Part shown: positions 18,436 through 27,469 of the stretch, one piece after another | Layout of the letters: each line of letters starts with the position of its first letter | Numbering within the stretch: the first letter of the stretch is position 1 | Origin: Bacillota bacterium | Lineage (GTDB): Bacteria; Bacillota; Clostridia; Christensenellales; Aristaeellaceae | NCBI GenBank assembly: GCA_023404715.1 | Contig: JAEYAR010000214.1 | Coordinates: forward strand, 6,354-70,353 | Reading direction: 5' to 3' | Length of the DNA stretch: 64,000 bases | Made by a program: the position numbers and the translations under genes | The notes under the pieces: model-generated | What the model was told of the DNA's origin: nothing | What the model saw: only the letters and a program-made list of their open reading frames with translations | The model's database searches: none

Positions 18436-20775
18436 ATGGTGCAGGGGAAATATGGCGTCTGGAAGAAGGCGGTGAGCCGGGCGCTTTTGTGTTCGATGTT
18501 GGCGGTGTGTCTGATGACCACGCCTATTTTGGCATCGGCCCAGACCGTACTGGCGAACGGCCACGTCTACCTGCGCAAGGGCGCGACCACCCAGAGCGAT
18601 ATTCTGGTCGTGCTGGCCCCAAACGCGCAGCTAGAGGTGCTCGACACCCAGGGCGAGTGGTACTACGTCAAATACGGCTCTAAAAAGGGCTATGTGCGTT
18701 CCGACGTGGTGACTGTGAAGGGCGGCACCACGATCACCGGCGCGACGACGGGGATCAACACGTCGGTGACGTCCTACCGCACGCTGTCGAAGGGCTCTAC
18801 CGGCGACGACGTGCTCGCGCTGGAGACGCGCCTGGCGACGCTGGGCTTCTTCGACGGCGAACCCAACAATAAATACGATGACGACACGATTTACGCGGTG
18901 CGCCTCTTCCAGGAAGAAAACGGCCTAAAGGCCGACGGCGTCGCGGGGGAGAGGACGCAGGTGCTCCTCCTGGGCGAGATCGGAACGGCTGGAAGCGGCG
19001 GCGGCATAACGACGACGACGACGGGCGCCTATCGCTCGCTCGACCTGGATGACACGGGCGCGGACGTGCGCATGATACAGGAAAAGCTCGCGGAGCTGGG
19101 CTATTACGACGGCGAGATCACGGGCACCTACGGCAGAAAGACCAAAGAGGCCGTGCGCCAATATCAAAAGAAGAATAAGCTTGGCGCGGACGGCATCGCG
19201 GGCGCGAAGACCCAGGCAAAGCTCTTTGGCGAGACCACGAACGCCACGGGGACGGGCACGGGCAGTACCACGACGACCGTCTCCACGACGCTGCGGGAGG
19301 GCTCCACGGGATCGGACGTGACGGCGCTGCAACAAAAGCTGCAGGGAATTGGCCTCTATTCAGGCGAGATTAGCGGTACCTATGGGCGCTTGACGAAAGA
19401 AGCCGTGCGCCAGTATCAGAAGAAGAACGGGCTGGGTGCGGACGGCATCGCGGGCGCGAAGACGCTGGCGAAGTTGTTTAGCGAGGAGTTAGACGGCTCG
19501 GCGGAAGAGGATGGCGGCATCACGGATACGACCGTGAACGCCGGCGAGCTGCTCAAGGAAGGCTCCAGCGGCGTGCAGGTGACGGCCCTGCAGCAAAAGC
19601 TCAAGGATTTGGGCTATTACACGGGCGACATCACGGGCAGCTACGGTCGCCTGACGAAGGAGGCCGTAAGGCTCTATCAAAAGGCCAAGGGGCTGGATGC
19701 GGACGGCGTCGCTGGCGCAAAGACGCTGGCGCTGCTCAACGCGACACCCTCCACCGGCACGAGCGGCCCGAACGGCACGACGGGCGGGACGAGCGACGAA
19801 TCGGACAAGATCAGCAGCGCGACACTGAAGCTGGGCGACCGAGGCACGGACGTCAAGAACCTACAACAGCGCCTCAAGGACCTGGGCTACCTCGCCGGCA
19901 GCGCGGACGGCGTGTTCGGATCGGCGACGGAGTCGGCGCTGATGACCTTCCAGACGACGAATGGCCTTTCGGCGGACGGCGTCGCGGGCAAGAACACGCA
20001 AACCGTGCTCTACGGCGCGAACGCCAAATCGTACGCCTCCTCTACGGACTCTTCGATGCTCAAGCGGGGCAGCCAGGGTACGCTGGTGAAGAACATGCAG
20101 CAGAAGCTCAAGGATCTAGGCTACTACAACGGCACGATCACCGGCAACTTCGGCCCGCTGACGGAAGAGGCGGTCAAGGACTTCCAGCGCGCGCAGGGCC
20201 TTTCGGCGGACGGCATCGCGGGTGTGAACACGCTCAACAAGCTGTACGCCACGACCGGTGGAACGACGGGCGGTTCCTCCGGCACGCCGGGAGGGGACAG
20301 CGGAACGACGGGCGGTAACGGCACCACGACGACCGCGCCGAGCGCCGCAAGCGTGAAAAACGCCAGCTGGTACAACGTCATCCGACCCAGATACAAGGCG
20401 GGCACCGTCATGCAGATCTACGACTTCTCGACGGGCTACAGCTGGCAGTGCGTGATGATGTCCAACGGCAAGCATGCGGACTCGCAGCCGAGGACCGCGG
20501 ACGATACGGCGATCATGTACAAGGCGTTCGGCAACAAGAACACCTGGACGCCCAAGGCGGTGTGGATTACGTTCCCCGACGGGCAGACGTACATCGGCTC
20601 TTTGCACAACGTGCCGCACCTGTCGGGCTCCATCAAGGACAACAACTTCGACGGACACCTGTGCATCCACTTCCCGCGCGAGATGAGCGAAGCGGAGGAG
20701 ACGGGGCCGTACGCGGTATCGCACCAGAAGGCGATCATCGCCGGCTGGGAAGCGACGCAAAAGATGATCAAGTAA
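18436..20775 (+). CDS. Secreted SH3 and six-fold peptidoglycan-binding protein with LDT-like C-terminus
   Basis: A 779-residue exported cell-wall protein. After a signal peptide (about residues 1-35, ending LASAQ) comes an SH3b domain (VYLRKGA..GEWYYVKYGSKKGYV), then six PG_binding_1 repeats of about 60 residues sharing the DLGYYxG..TGxYG..TKEAV..YQKKxGLxADGIAGAKT pattern, separated by Thr/Gly-rich linkers. The C-terminal 130 residues contain HLCIHFPR, resembling the catalytic His-x-x-Cys region of L,D-transpeptidases, but I cannot assign activity with certainty. It should anchor to and perhaps remodel peptidoglycan. The exact start is uncertain: GTG at 18427 is possible. No partner genes are nearby. 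Confidence 0.8.
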   Translation: MVQGKYGVWKKAVSRALLCSMLAVCLMTTPILASAQTVLANGHVYLRKGATTQSDILVVLAPNAQLEVLDTQGEWYYVKYGSKKGYVRSDVVTVKGGTTITGATTGINTSVTSYRTLSKGSTGDDVLALETRLATLGFFDGEPNNKYDDDTIYAVRLFQEENGLKADGVAGERTQVLLLGEIGTAGSGGGITTTTTGAYRSLDLDDTGADVRMIQEKLAELGYYDGEITGTYGRKTKEAVRQYQKKNKLGADGIAGAKTQAKLFGETTNATGTGTGSTTTTVSTTLREGSTGSDVTALQQKLQGIGLYSGEISGTYGRLTKEAVRQYQKKNGLGADGIAGAKTLAKLFSEELDGSAEEDGGITDTTVNAGELLKEGSSGVQVTALQQKLKDLGYYTGDITGSYGRLTKEAVRLYQKAKGLDADGVAGAKTLALLNATPSTGTSGPNGTTGGTSDESDKISSATLKLGDRGTDVKNLQQRLKDLGYLAGSADGVFGSATESALMTFQTTNGLSADGVAGKNTQTVLYGANAKSYASSTDSSMLKRGSQGTLVKNMQQKLKDLGYYNGTITGNFGPLTEEAVKDFQRAQGLSADGIAGVNTLNKLYATTGGTTGGSSGTPGGDSGTTGGNGTTTTAPSAASVKNASWYNVIRPRYKAGTVMQIYDFSTGYSWQCVMMSNGKHADSQPRTADDTAIMYKAFGNKNTWTPKAVWITFPDGQTYIGSLHNVPHLSGSIKDNNFDGHLCIHFPREMSEAEETGPYAVSHQKAIIAGWEATQKMIK

Positions 20776-20785
20776 CCGATACCGA

Positions 20786-20849
20786 AAGGGGCGGCTGGGC
20801 GCTCTCCTGGGCCGGATGAGGCTCGAGAGGGCGAACCGGCCGCCTCTTT
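20786..20849 (+). terminator. Long hairpin after the cell-wall protein
   Basis: GGGGCGGCTGG and CCGGCCGCCTC pair around a GC-rich internal region and are followed by TTT. A probable terminator, though the loop is large. Confidence 0.5.
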
Positions 20850-20877
20850 GACGTGGACGATTAGGGGAGGACGGATC

Positions 20878-21597
20878 ATGGACGCATTTTCACGCACGCA
20901 AATGCTCTTGGGGGCGGACGGCATGCGGCGCCTGCGGGGGGCGCACGTGGCGGTATTCGGCGCAGGCGGCGTCGGCTCCTACGCGGTGGAGGCGCTCGCC
21001 CGCTGCGGGATCGGCGAGCTTTCCGTATTCGACGACGACGAGGTGACGCTTACCAACGTGAATCGCCAGCTCGTGGCAACGATGGATACGCTCGGCCGGC
21101 CCAAGGTGGACGTCTGCCGCGAGCGCATCCTCGCGGTGAATCCGGAGGCCGTCGTGCACGCGCGTCGCATGTTTTACAGCGCCGAGACCGCGGACGAGGT
21201 GGACATGGCGGCATTTGACTACGTGGTCGACGCGATCGACACGGTTTCGGCCAAGCTGTTGCTGATCGAAAGGACGCGCGCCGTGGGCGTGCCCATCGTC
21301 TGCTCGATGGGCACGGGCAACAAGCTGGATCCTACGCGCTTTGAGATCGCCTATATCGAGGATACGAGCGTCTGCCCACTCGCGCGTGTGATGCGTTCGG
21401 AGCTGAAGAAGCGCGGCATCCGCCGGGTGAAGACGCTCTATTCCACCGAGCCGCCGATAACGCCTTACCCGGCGGACGAGCCCGCAGCCTCCGGCAAGAG
21501 GCAGACGCCGGGCAGCGTATCGTTCGTCCCTTCTTGCGCCGGACTGATCATCGCGGGCGAGGTCGTACGGGAGCTGGCGGGATGCGCCGGCGCGTAA
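20878..21597 (+). CDS. tcdA: tRNA threonylcarbamoyladenosine dehydratase
   Basis: A 239-residue E1-like ATPase of the ThiF/MoeB superfamily that cyclises t6A37 in tRNA to the hydantoin form. The nucleotide-binding loop GAGGVGSYAVEAL lies at residues 28-40, followed by DDDEVTLTNVNRQ, the adenylation-site Asn-Arg-Gln element, DAIDTVSAKLLL and GTGNKLDP. The length and the DTSVCPLARVMRSELKKRGI stretch are characteristic of TcdA and distinguish it from ThiF and MoeB. The start at 20878 follows GGGGAGGACGG. It has no obvious operon partner. Confidence 0.93.
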   Translation: MDAFSRTQMLLGADGMRRLRGAHVAVFGAGGVGSYAVEALARCGIGELSVFDDDEVTLTNVNRQLVATMDTLGRPKVDVCRERILAVNPEAVVHARRMFYSAETADEVDMAAFDYVVDAIDTVSAKLLLIERTRAVGVPIVCSMGTGNKLDPTRFEIAYIEDTSVCPLARVMRSELKKRGIRRVKTLYSTEPPITPYPADEPAASGKRQTPGSVSFVPSCAGLIIAGEVVRELAGCAGA

Positions 21598-21706
21598 GCC
21601 CCCCGAGCCCCTCAAAAATGACGGCAATCCAAAGCGGCGTATTCAGCTACATGGGTTGCTCGTTTTCGCATCTTGTTGTAAACATTGCTTTAATCCATTG
21701 CACGTC

Positions 21707-21734
21707 TTGACTTTTTATCAAAACATGGTATGAT
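21707..21734 (+). promoter_or_regulatory. Promoter of the DeoR-family regulator
   Basis: TTGACT (21707-21712), 16 bases, TATGAT (21729-21734). The -10 box sits inside the first copy of a direct repeat AAAACATGGTATG (21720-21732 and 21746-21758). Confidence 0.75.
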
Positions 21735-21769
21735 GTGATTGAAAAAAACATGGTATGGTTGAAACAAAC
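21720..21769 (+). promoter_or_regulatory. Putative autoregulatory operator: direct repeats and TTGAAACAAAC
   Basis: Two copies of AAAACATGGTATG lie 26 bases apart (21720 and 21746), and TTGAAACAAAC follows at 21759-21769. The latter recurs at the transporter promoter (22934-22944 and, inverted, near 22986-22996), which makes it the best candidate for the DeoR binding site. Confidence 0.5.
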
Positions 21770-21916
21770 TAATTTGCCCGTGCGGATAGGGGCAAGAGAA
21801 ACGATTCGGGTATAGAGCGACCGACCACGAGGAAGACGAATCGGGGCGGCTTTCCCTTTTATAAATCGGGTCGTTCAACTACATAACCTGACGCGAGAGG
21901 AAAGGGGTCCGATGCC

Positions 21917-22675
21917 ATGAAGATGGAGGAACGCCGAAAGAAGATTGTGGAGATGGTGAATCGGGAGGGGAACGTCAGCTTTAGCCGCCTGAAAGCCCAG
22001 TTCGGCCCTGTCTCTGAAATGACGCTGCGCAGGGATCTGGAGTATCTGGACAAGGCGGGCAGCCTGATTCGGGTACACGGGGGCGCAAAATCCGTGGATG
22101 TGATCATCGGTACGGACGACCTTTTGTTCAAACGCAGCGTGCGCAACATGGCGGCTAAGGAAATCATCGCCCGAAAGGCGACGGAGCTGTTGCGGGTAAA
22201 CACGGCCGTTTATCTGGATTCGGGCTCCACGACGACGATGCTGGCGCGGTTGATCCCAGACGAGCGCTTTATGATCTTTACCAGCGGCCTCTCCTGCGCG
22301 CAGGAGCTGCTTCATCTGACGCAGGCGCAGATCCATGTGGTAGGGGGCAGGGTTAACTGCGCCAGCCAGAGCACGTGCTCCTCCAAGAGCCTGGGCTATC
22401 TGGACAATATCAATTTTCAGACGGCTTTTTTAGGCGTGACGGGCTTTACCCTGGAGCACGGCTTTACCTGCGGCAGCGAGGACGAGTGCGAGCTCAAACG
22501 GGCCGTGCTGCGCAACACGGATGTGGTCGTGGCGCTGATGGATTCCACCAAGGTCGGGGTGGACAGCACATTCACATACGCTATGCCGGAGGAGATCAAC
22601 TATGTGGTGACGGACGGAGAGATGGACCGCAAGACGCGGCAGTTGCTGGAGAGCGCGGGCGTCAATGTCATATAG
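21917..22675 (+). CDS. DeoR-family transcriptional repressor
   Basis: A 252-residue sugar-phosphate-responsive repressor. The N-terminal winged HTH (RRKKIVEMVNREGNVSFSRL then VSEMTLRRDLEYLDKAG, with the RVHGGA wing) is characteristic of DeoR, and the C-terminal DeoRC sensor contains the conserved DSGSTTTMLAR anion-binding loop and DSTKVG. GAGAGGAAAGGGGTCCG precedes the start. It lies immediately upstream of, and in the same direction as, the ugp-like operon but is separated by a terminator. A shared DNA element suggests it controls both itself and that operon; the effector is probably a phosphorylated sugar or glycerol compound. Confidence 0.92.
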   Translation: MKMEERRKKIVEMVNREGNVSFSRLKAQFGPVSEMTLRRDLEYLDKAGSLIRVHGGAKSVDVIIGTDDLLFKRSVRNMAAKEIIARKATELLRVNTAVYLDSGSTTTMLARLIPDERFMIFTSGLSCAQELLHLTQAQIHVVGGRVNCASQSTCSSKSLGYLDNINFQTAFLGVTGFTLEHGFTCGSEDECELKRAVLRNTDVVVALMDSTKVGVDSTFTYAMPEEINYVVTDGEMDRKTRQLLESAGVNVI

Positions 22676-22719
22676 AAGCGGGATAAACCGCCGTCTGCGT
22701 AGCGAAAGAAAGATAGATG

Positions 22720-22754
22720 AAGGGGATGTTTTCACGAAAACGCCCCCTTTTTTT
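22720..22754 (+). terminator. Rho-independent terminator after deoR-like gene
   Basis: AAGGGG-A-TGTTTT and AAAAC-G-CCCCCTT pair around CACG and run into seven T. Confidence 0.9.
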
Positions 22755-22893
22755 ATGCTCTAAAGGATGTCGAATGGGGCGGAAGGCGCTGCGGCATATG
22801 CTTCAGCCTCAAACCTCCTGCGGTTACGCAACGTATGAGCGCCAGGGTTTGTCAACAGTTTGTAAAATGCCGGTCTTTTTTTTGTAAATGGGA

Positions 22894-22922
22894 TTGACAA
22901 TCACCTGCGTTCTGTGTATGAT
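22894..22922 (+). promoter_or_regulatory. Promoter of the ugp-like transport operon
   Basis: TTGACA (22894-22899), 17 bases, TATGAT (22917-22922). Transcription should start near 22929, directly before the first operator-like element. Confidence 0.88.
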
Positions 22923-22933
22923 TACAGTAATGA

Positions 22934-23000
22934 TTGAAACAAACGTTAATGAGCGCCAAAAGCATTGAGAAATGGCAAAATACGATTGTTTCAAACGTTT
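22934..23000 (+). promoter_or_regulatory. Paired operator-like elements TTGAAACAAACGTT / TTGTTTCAAACGTTT
   Basis: TTGAAACAAACGTT lies at 22934-22947 and an inverted counterpart TTGTTTCAAACGTTT at 22986-23000, both at or just after the expected transcription start. The same 11-base core occurs at the deoR promoter. Placement is ideal for repression. Confidence 0.6.
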
Positions 23001-23142
23001 TATTGTGAGGAAGGGGCGCTAATTGATCGATTAAAGGGGGCGGAGTGAAGGCGTGTGATTGCGTGTAAGCCGAAAGAAGCATATGAGTACCGCTCCGCTG
23101 CGGCGGGGCCGCCTGCGACAAACGACAAGGAGGAAATGCAAA

Positions 23143-24444
23143 ATGAAAAAAACACTGTCGATCCTGACCACCCTGGCGATGCTCCTTTGCATGTTGCCCG
23201 CCGCGCTGGCCGAGGGCGATCCCATTACCATTCAGTTCTGGCATACTAGAGGCTCCGGCGCGAACAACGAGGTCGTGCTCCACTCCGTGGAAAGCTTTAA
23301 CGCGACCGTCGGCAAGGAAAAGGGCATCGTGGTCGAGGAGGTCTTCGTCGGCAACTACAACGAAATCCTGCCCAAGACCCAGCTGGCCATCCAGTCCGGC
23401 GAGTCCCCGCAGGTTGTCGTTTCCGGCAATACGTTCGTCAGCTACCTGATGGAGGACGAGGTGCTTGCGGACATGGCGCCTCTCGCCGAGTCCACCGGCT
23501 GGGATCGCGGCAACCTGCTCCAGCCCTTCCAGGAGATCAAGGGCAATACGGACGGCACGCTGTATTCGCTGCCTTATATCCGCTCTACCCCCCTGTTTTA
23601 TTACAACAAGACGTTGGCGGACGCCAAGGGTCTGACGCCGCCGGATACCGTGGACGATATGGTCGCATTTTGCAAGGCCATGTGGGAAAAGGATGAGAGC
23701 GGCAATACCACCGTATACGGCCTGCTGATCACAAACGACTTCGGCTACCTGAACGCCTGCCACTTGTATCAGATGGGTTCCGCGCTCCTTAGCGAGGACG
23801 GCTCTTCCTGCCCCGCGCTGGACGACGGCGCCATGCTCAAGGTGCTCAGCGACTGGCGTTCCTGGATCGACGAAGGCTGGTGCTCCCCCTACGACGCGAC
23901 GAACGCGGGCGCCGTGATGCAGGAGATGTTCAACCAACAGAAGCTGGGCGCGATGCTCACCTCCTCGGGGTCGCTGGCCTCCGTGCTGCGCAACGCAGAG
24001 GATGCGGGATTTGAGGTGGGCGTATGCCAGTACCCCACCTATGATGCGGACAAGCGCATCGCCGAGATCGGCGGCGGAAACATCTGCATCATTGCCGAGG
24101 GGAACACCGACGAGCAGATCGCGGCGTCCTGGGCGTTCGTGCAATATCTGATGAGCGACGAGATGGTGACCTACAACACGACCATGACCGGCTATGTGCC
24201 CACGACCTACTCCGTCGCCGATTACGAGGGCATGCAGCTATTTTGGGAGGAAAATCCCCTCTTCCGCGTAGCCTATGACCAGGTTAAGACCGGGCGCTGC
24301 CAGGAGAACCCCTACAGCCCCTATTTGCAGGACTTCACCCAGTGCTGCTGGGACGCGGTTTCTCTGTTGATTCAAGACCAGAGCATCGACGCGGAGCAAG
24401 CGGTAGAGCATATACGCCAGAACAGCGCACAGTTCTTCAACTGA
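23143..24444 (+). CDS. ABC transporter substrate-binding protein, UgpB/MalE type
   Basis: A 433-residue extracytoplasmic binding protein of the CUT1 group. A signal peptide (MKKTLSILTTLAMLLCMLP) ends in AALAE; there is no proper lipobox Cys at the cleavage site. The mature protein starts with ITIQFWHTRGSG, the W-H element common to UgpB-like proteins that bind glycerol-3-phosphate compounds, and shows the cluster-1 SBP motif (FNATVGKEKGIVV). The start at 23143 follows AAGGAGG; earlier in-frame starts lack a site. It leads an operon with an ATPase, two permeases and a phosphodiesterase. Confidence 0.88.
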   Translation: MKKTLSILTTLAMLLCMLPAALAEGDPITIQFWHTRGSGANNEVVLHSVESFNATVGKEKGIVVEEVFVGNYNEILPKTQLAIQSGESPQVVVSGNTFVSYLMEDEVLADMAPLAESTGWDRGNLLQPFQEIKGNTDGTLYSLPYIRSTPLFYYNKTLADAKGLTPPDTVDDMVAFCKAMWEKDESGNTTVYGLLITNDFGYLNACHLYQMGSALLSEDGSSCPALDDGAMLKVLSDWRSWIDEGWCSPYDATNAGAVMQEMFNQQKLGAMLTSSGSLASVLRNAEDAGFEVGVCQYPTYDADKRIAEIGGGNICIIAEGNTDEQIAASWAFVQYLMSDEMVTYNTTMTGYVPTTYSVADYEGMQLFWEENPLFRVAYDQVKTGRCQENPYSPYLQDFTQCCWDAVSLLIQDQSIDAEQAVEHIRQNSAQFFN

Positions 24445-24488
24445 TTCCCCCGAGGACATCACGCCGGACTGCTGGAAAGGAAATGAGT

Positions 24489-24517
24489 GGCGGCGGAGGC
24501 CCCGTGTATCCGCCGCC
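24489..24517 (+). terminator. Intercistronic hairpin after the binding protein
   Basis: GGCGGCGGA and TCCGCCGCC pair perfectly around 11 bases, without a U tract. It probably stabilises or partly terminates the upstream mRNA, keeping binding protein more abundant than the membrane parts. Confidence 0.55.
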
Positions 24518-24588
24518 CTCCGCTTATATTCAGCCGAAGGAAAACGGGCGGTAGAAAAGGAAAGACCATACATGCGGAGGAAGGCGCC

Positions 24589-25644
24589 ATGGCACAAATA
24601 GAGTTTCGCAAGGTAACCAAAGCGTTTGACAAGGTGAAGGTCATCGAGGATTTGGATTTGATCATACCGGACGGGAAGTTTACGGTGTTGGTGGGCGCCT
24701 CCGGCTGTGGAAAGACCACCCTGCTGCGCATGATCGCCGGCATCGGGCCGGCCACCTCCGGCCAGGTGTTGCTGGACGATCAGGATATTACCGATCTGGA
24801 GCCCGGCAAGCGGGATATTGCCATGGTATTTCAAAATTATGCTATCTATCCCACCATGTCGGTCCGGGAGAACATCGAATTCGGCCTGAAGAACAACAAG
24901 GTGCCCAAGGCGGAGCGCGCCAGGCGAATCGGCGAGGTAGCCGCCTCCGTGGGCCTGACGGAGTACCTGGACCGCAAGCCCTCCACCCTCTCGGGCGGCC
25001 AGCGCCAGCGGATCGCTTTGGCGCGGGCGATGGTGAAGCAACCCAAGGTGTTTCTCATGGACGAGCCCCTTTCGAACCTGGACGCCAAGCTGCGCGCCTC
25101 TATGCGCACGGAGCTGATCGAGCTGCACGAGCGGTTGAAGACGACCTTTGTCTATGTAACCCACGACCAGGTGGAAGCCATGGCCATGGCCGACCTGATC
25201 GTGCTGATGGATAAAGGAAAGATCATGCAGCAGGGCGCGCCGGAGAAAATATACCGCGATCCGGACAACGTATTCGCCGCGCAGTTTATCGGTACCCCTG
25301 CGATGAATATCTTTCCCCTGGGAGAGGACGGCGTTCAGATGGGGTTTCGCCCGGAAAAGGCCATGCTGAGCCGGAAAAAGGTCGAACGTAACTACGTCCG
25401 CAGGGGCGAAATCCTCACGCGGGAGATGCTCGGCTCTGAGACGATCTACAAGGTACGCCTCCGGGAGCGCGGCGTGATGGTCAAAAGCGTGGACGACGGC
25501 TTTCACATCGGCGACGAATGCTTTTTATCGGTGACAGACGACCACCTCTATTTCTTTGACCGGGAGGGAACACGCATTCGCGCCGTCCGGGGAGGGACCG
25601 AGGACGGGCTGATCCGCGCGGCGGGAGGGACCTGCGATGCTTAA
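24589..25644 (+). CDS. ABC transporter ATPase, UgpC/MsmX type
   Basis: A 351-residue CUT1 ATPase that powers sugar uptake from the cytoplasmic face. It shows Walker A GASGCGKTT, the Q-loop FQNYAIYPTMSV, the signature LSGGQRQRIALARA, Walker B VFLMDEPLSNLD and the switch His in THDQVEA, followed by a TOBE-like regulatory region. The start at 24589 follows GGAGGAAGGCGCC. Its last 8 bases overlap the first permease. Unlike the other two sugar systems in this window, this operon carries its own ATPase, which may also serve them. Confidence 0.95.
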   Translation: MAQIEFRKVTKAFDKVKVIEDLDLIIPDGKFTVLVGASGCGKTTLLRMIAGIGPATSGQVLLDDQDITDLEPGKRDIAMVFQNYAIYPTMSVRENIEFGLKNNKVPKAERARRIGEVAASVGLTEYLDRKPSTLSGGQRQRIALARAMVKQPKVFLMDEPLSNLDAKLRASMRTELIELHERLKTTFVYVTHDQVEAMAMADLIVLMDKGKIMQQGAPEKIYRDPDNVFAAQFIGTPAMNIFPLGEDGVQMGFRPEKAMLSRKKVERNYVRRGEILTREMLGSETIYKVRLRERGVMVKSVDDGFHIGDECFLSVTDDHLYFFDREGTRIRAVRGGTEDGLIRAAGGTCDA

Positions 25645-26566
25645 CATGAAGCCGGGCGGCGGGAGGGCGATTCGGCCGGGCGCAAAGACGGGCAAAAGCT
25701 ACTTCATATCCTATCTCATGGTGGCCCCGGCGATCCTCTTTCTGCTGACGTTTACCGTTTATCCCATGATCAACATCGTTCAGCTCAGCCTGTACAAGGG
25801 CAACGCGCTAAAGCCCTACAAGGGCTTTGTAGGGCTGGAAAATTACAATCAACTGTTTTTCGTCAAGACGGACTTTTTGGCCGCGTTGAAAAATACGGCC
25901 TACTATACGGCGATGGTGCTGGTTCTGACCATCACCCTGGCGGTCGTCTTCGGCGTATGGATGCAGCGCGACCGCAGGATCAACCGCGTGGCCCAGACGG
26001 TGTTCTTCACGCCGCATCTGGTGGCCTCTATCTCCTGCGCCTTCATCTGGTCCTGGCTGTACAACAAAAACGATTACGGCTTGTTTAACACGGTGCTCGG
26101 CTGGATGGGCATTGCGCCGCAGCGCTGGCTGAACGACTCGGCCCAGGCGATGAACTGCGTGATCGTGATGAACGTTTGGAAATCTATCGGGTATTACGCG
26201 CTGATTATTCTCGCCTCGCTGAAATCCATCCCCATAGAGATCTACGAGGCGGCGCGGCTTGACAACGCATCCCCGCTCAAGACATTCTTCAAAATCACAT
26301 TGCCCATGCTTTCTCCGCAATTGTTTTTTCTGCTAATCACCATTACAACCGGGTCGTTCAAGGTGTTCGATTCCATGCGCATTATGACCGGCGGCGGGCC
26401 GGGGGATTCCACCCAGGTGCTGTGTATGTATATTTACGATTATGCCTTTCAGCGCAATAATTCCCTGGGCATTGGCGCGGCGGCGGGCGTGGTGCTGATG
26501 ATCGTCCTGATCCTCGTTACGCTGCTGGACTTCAAGGGACTGGAGCGAAAGGTGCACTATCAATAG
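25637..26566 (+). CDS. ABC transporter permease, UgpA/MalF type
   Basis: A 309-residue permease with six predicted helices. The ATPase-contacting EAA loop reads EAARLDNASPLKTFFKITLP around residue 210. Residues KSYFISYLMVAPAILFLLTF form the first helix after a basic cytoplasmic N-terminus. It pairs with the next gene to build the heterodimeric channel. The start overlaps the ATPase gene and follows GGGAGGG. Confidence 0.92.
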   Translation: MLNMKPGGGRAIRPGAKTGKSYFISYLMVAPAILFLLTFTVYPMINIVQLSLYKGNALKPYKGFVGLENYNQLFFVKTDFLAALKNTAYYTAMVLVLTITLAVVFGVWMQRDRRINRVAQTVFFTPHLVASISCAFIWSWLYNKNDYGLFNTVLGWMGIAPQRWLNDSAQAMNCVIVMNVWKSIGYYALIILASLKSIPIEIYEAARLDNASPLKTFFKITLPMLSPQLFFLLITITTGSFKVFDSMRIMTGGGPGDSTQVLCMYIYDYAFQRNNSLGIGAAAGVVLMIVLILVTLLDFKGLERKVHYQ

Positions 26567-26582
26567 AGGGGAGGACAAACCC

Positions 26583-27437
26583 ATGGACGGAGCGCAGATC
26601 AAACGGCGGATGCGGAACTATCTGCCCAAACTACCCGGCGACCTGGTGAAGATTTTTCTCATGTTGATTTTCGTATTCCCATTTTATTGGATGATCATCA
26701 CCGCCTTCAAGACCTACGGCGAGGCCATTCAGACCCCGCCGACCCTCTGGCCGCGCAATTTTACATTTGCGGCCTTTGAGAGCATCTTCTCCCGCGGCAT
26801 CGACATGACCCGCTATGCGATGAACTCCATCGTGATCACGCTGTCGGTCATCGCCATTCAACTGGTGGTCATGGTGCCCGCGGCCTACGCCTTCGCCAAG
26901 CGGCGCTTTCCCTTGCAGGGGCTGCTGTTCAGCATTGTGCTGGTAGCGTTTATGATTCCCGGCCAAATTACCTACATCACCACCTACCTGATGATGTCCA
27001 AGGCCAAGCTGATCAACTCACTCTGGCCGCAGATCCTCCCCTTTGGCGCCAACGCCTTCGGCATTTTTATGCTGCGTCAGGGCTTTAAGCAGATTCCCGA
27101 CGAGATCATCGAATCCGCACGGCTTGATAACGCCAGTGAGGCGCAGATCATGACCCGCATTATGCTGCCGATGTGCAAGTCCAGCATGATCACCATCGCC
27201 ATGTTCTCCTTCATCGGCACGTGGAACAGCTATTTTTGGCCGCTGGTCATGACCAACAGCGACAGATACCGGCCGCTGACCATGTACATTGAAAAGCTCA
27301 AGCAGGAGGTGGAGCAGGGCATCATGTGGAATGAGATCATGGCGGGTAACTTCATCCTGGTGGTGCCCGTGATCATCGTATTCATCTTTGCCAGCAAAAA
27401 GATCATCCAGGCCTTTGCCTATAACGGCATGAAGTAA
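26583..27437 (+). CDS. ABC transporter permease, UgpE/MalG type
   Basis: A 284-residue permease of the MalG group with six helices and the EAA loop ESARLDNASEAQIMTRIMLP. The ending (AFAYNGMK) with a cytoplasmic GMK tail is typical of UgpE/MalG proteins. GGGGAGGACAAACCC precedes the start; the gap from its partner is 16 bases. Confidence 0.92.
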   Translation: MDGAQIKRRMRNYLPKLPGDLVKIFLMLIFVFPFYWMIITAFKTYGEAIQTPPTLWPRNFTFAAFESIFSRGIDMTRYAMNSIVITLSVIAIQLVVMVPAAYAFAKRRFPLQGLLFSIVLVAFMIPGQITYITTYLMMSKAKLINSLWPQILPFGANAFGIFMLRQGFKQIPDEIIESARLDNASEAQIMTRIMLPMCKSSMITIAMFSFIGTWNSYFWPLVMTNSDRYRPLTMYIEKLKQEVEQGIMWNEIMAGNFILVVPVIIVFIFASKKIIQAFAYNGMK

Positions 27438-27469
27438 AGGGTGGAAACGCAAAACGGAGGAAATGCAGC

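Larger units (their letters stand above)
21598..21916. other. Regulatory intergenic region ahead of the DeoR gene
   Basis: The first 100 bases show no feature. The rest holds the deoR promoter, a direct repeat and the TTGAAACAAAC element described separately. No RNA gene is recognisable. Confidence 0.6.
22755..23142. other. Promoter and leader of the ugp-like operon
   Basis: After the terminator the region holds a consensus promoter (22894-22922), operator-like TTGAAACAAACGTT elements and about 210 bases of 5' untranslated leader before the binding-protein gene. The leader shows no riboswitch consensus that I recognise. Confidence 0.6.

Noticed and set aside
22852..24144. A 430-codon frame on the minus strand
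   Set aside because: It is antisense to the binding-protein gene and crosses its promoter; no start signal.
24238..25506. A 422-codon frame on the minus strand
   Set aside because: It is a shadow of the ATPase and binding-protein genes, which carry clear motifs on the plus strand.
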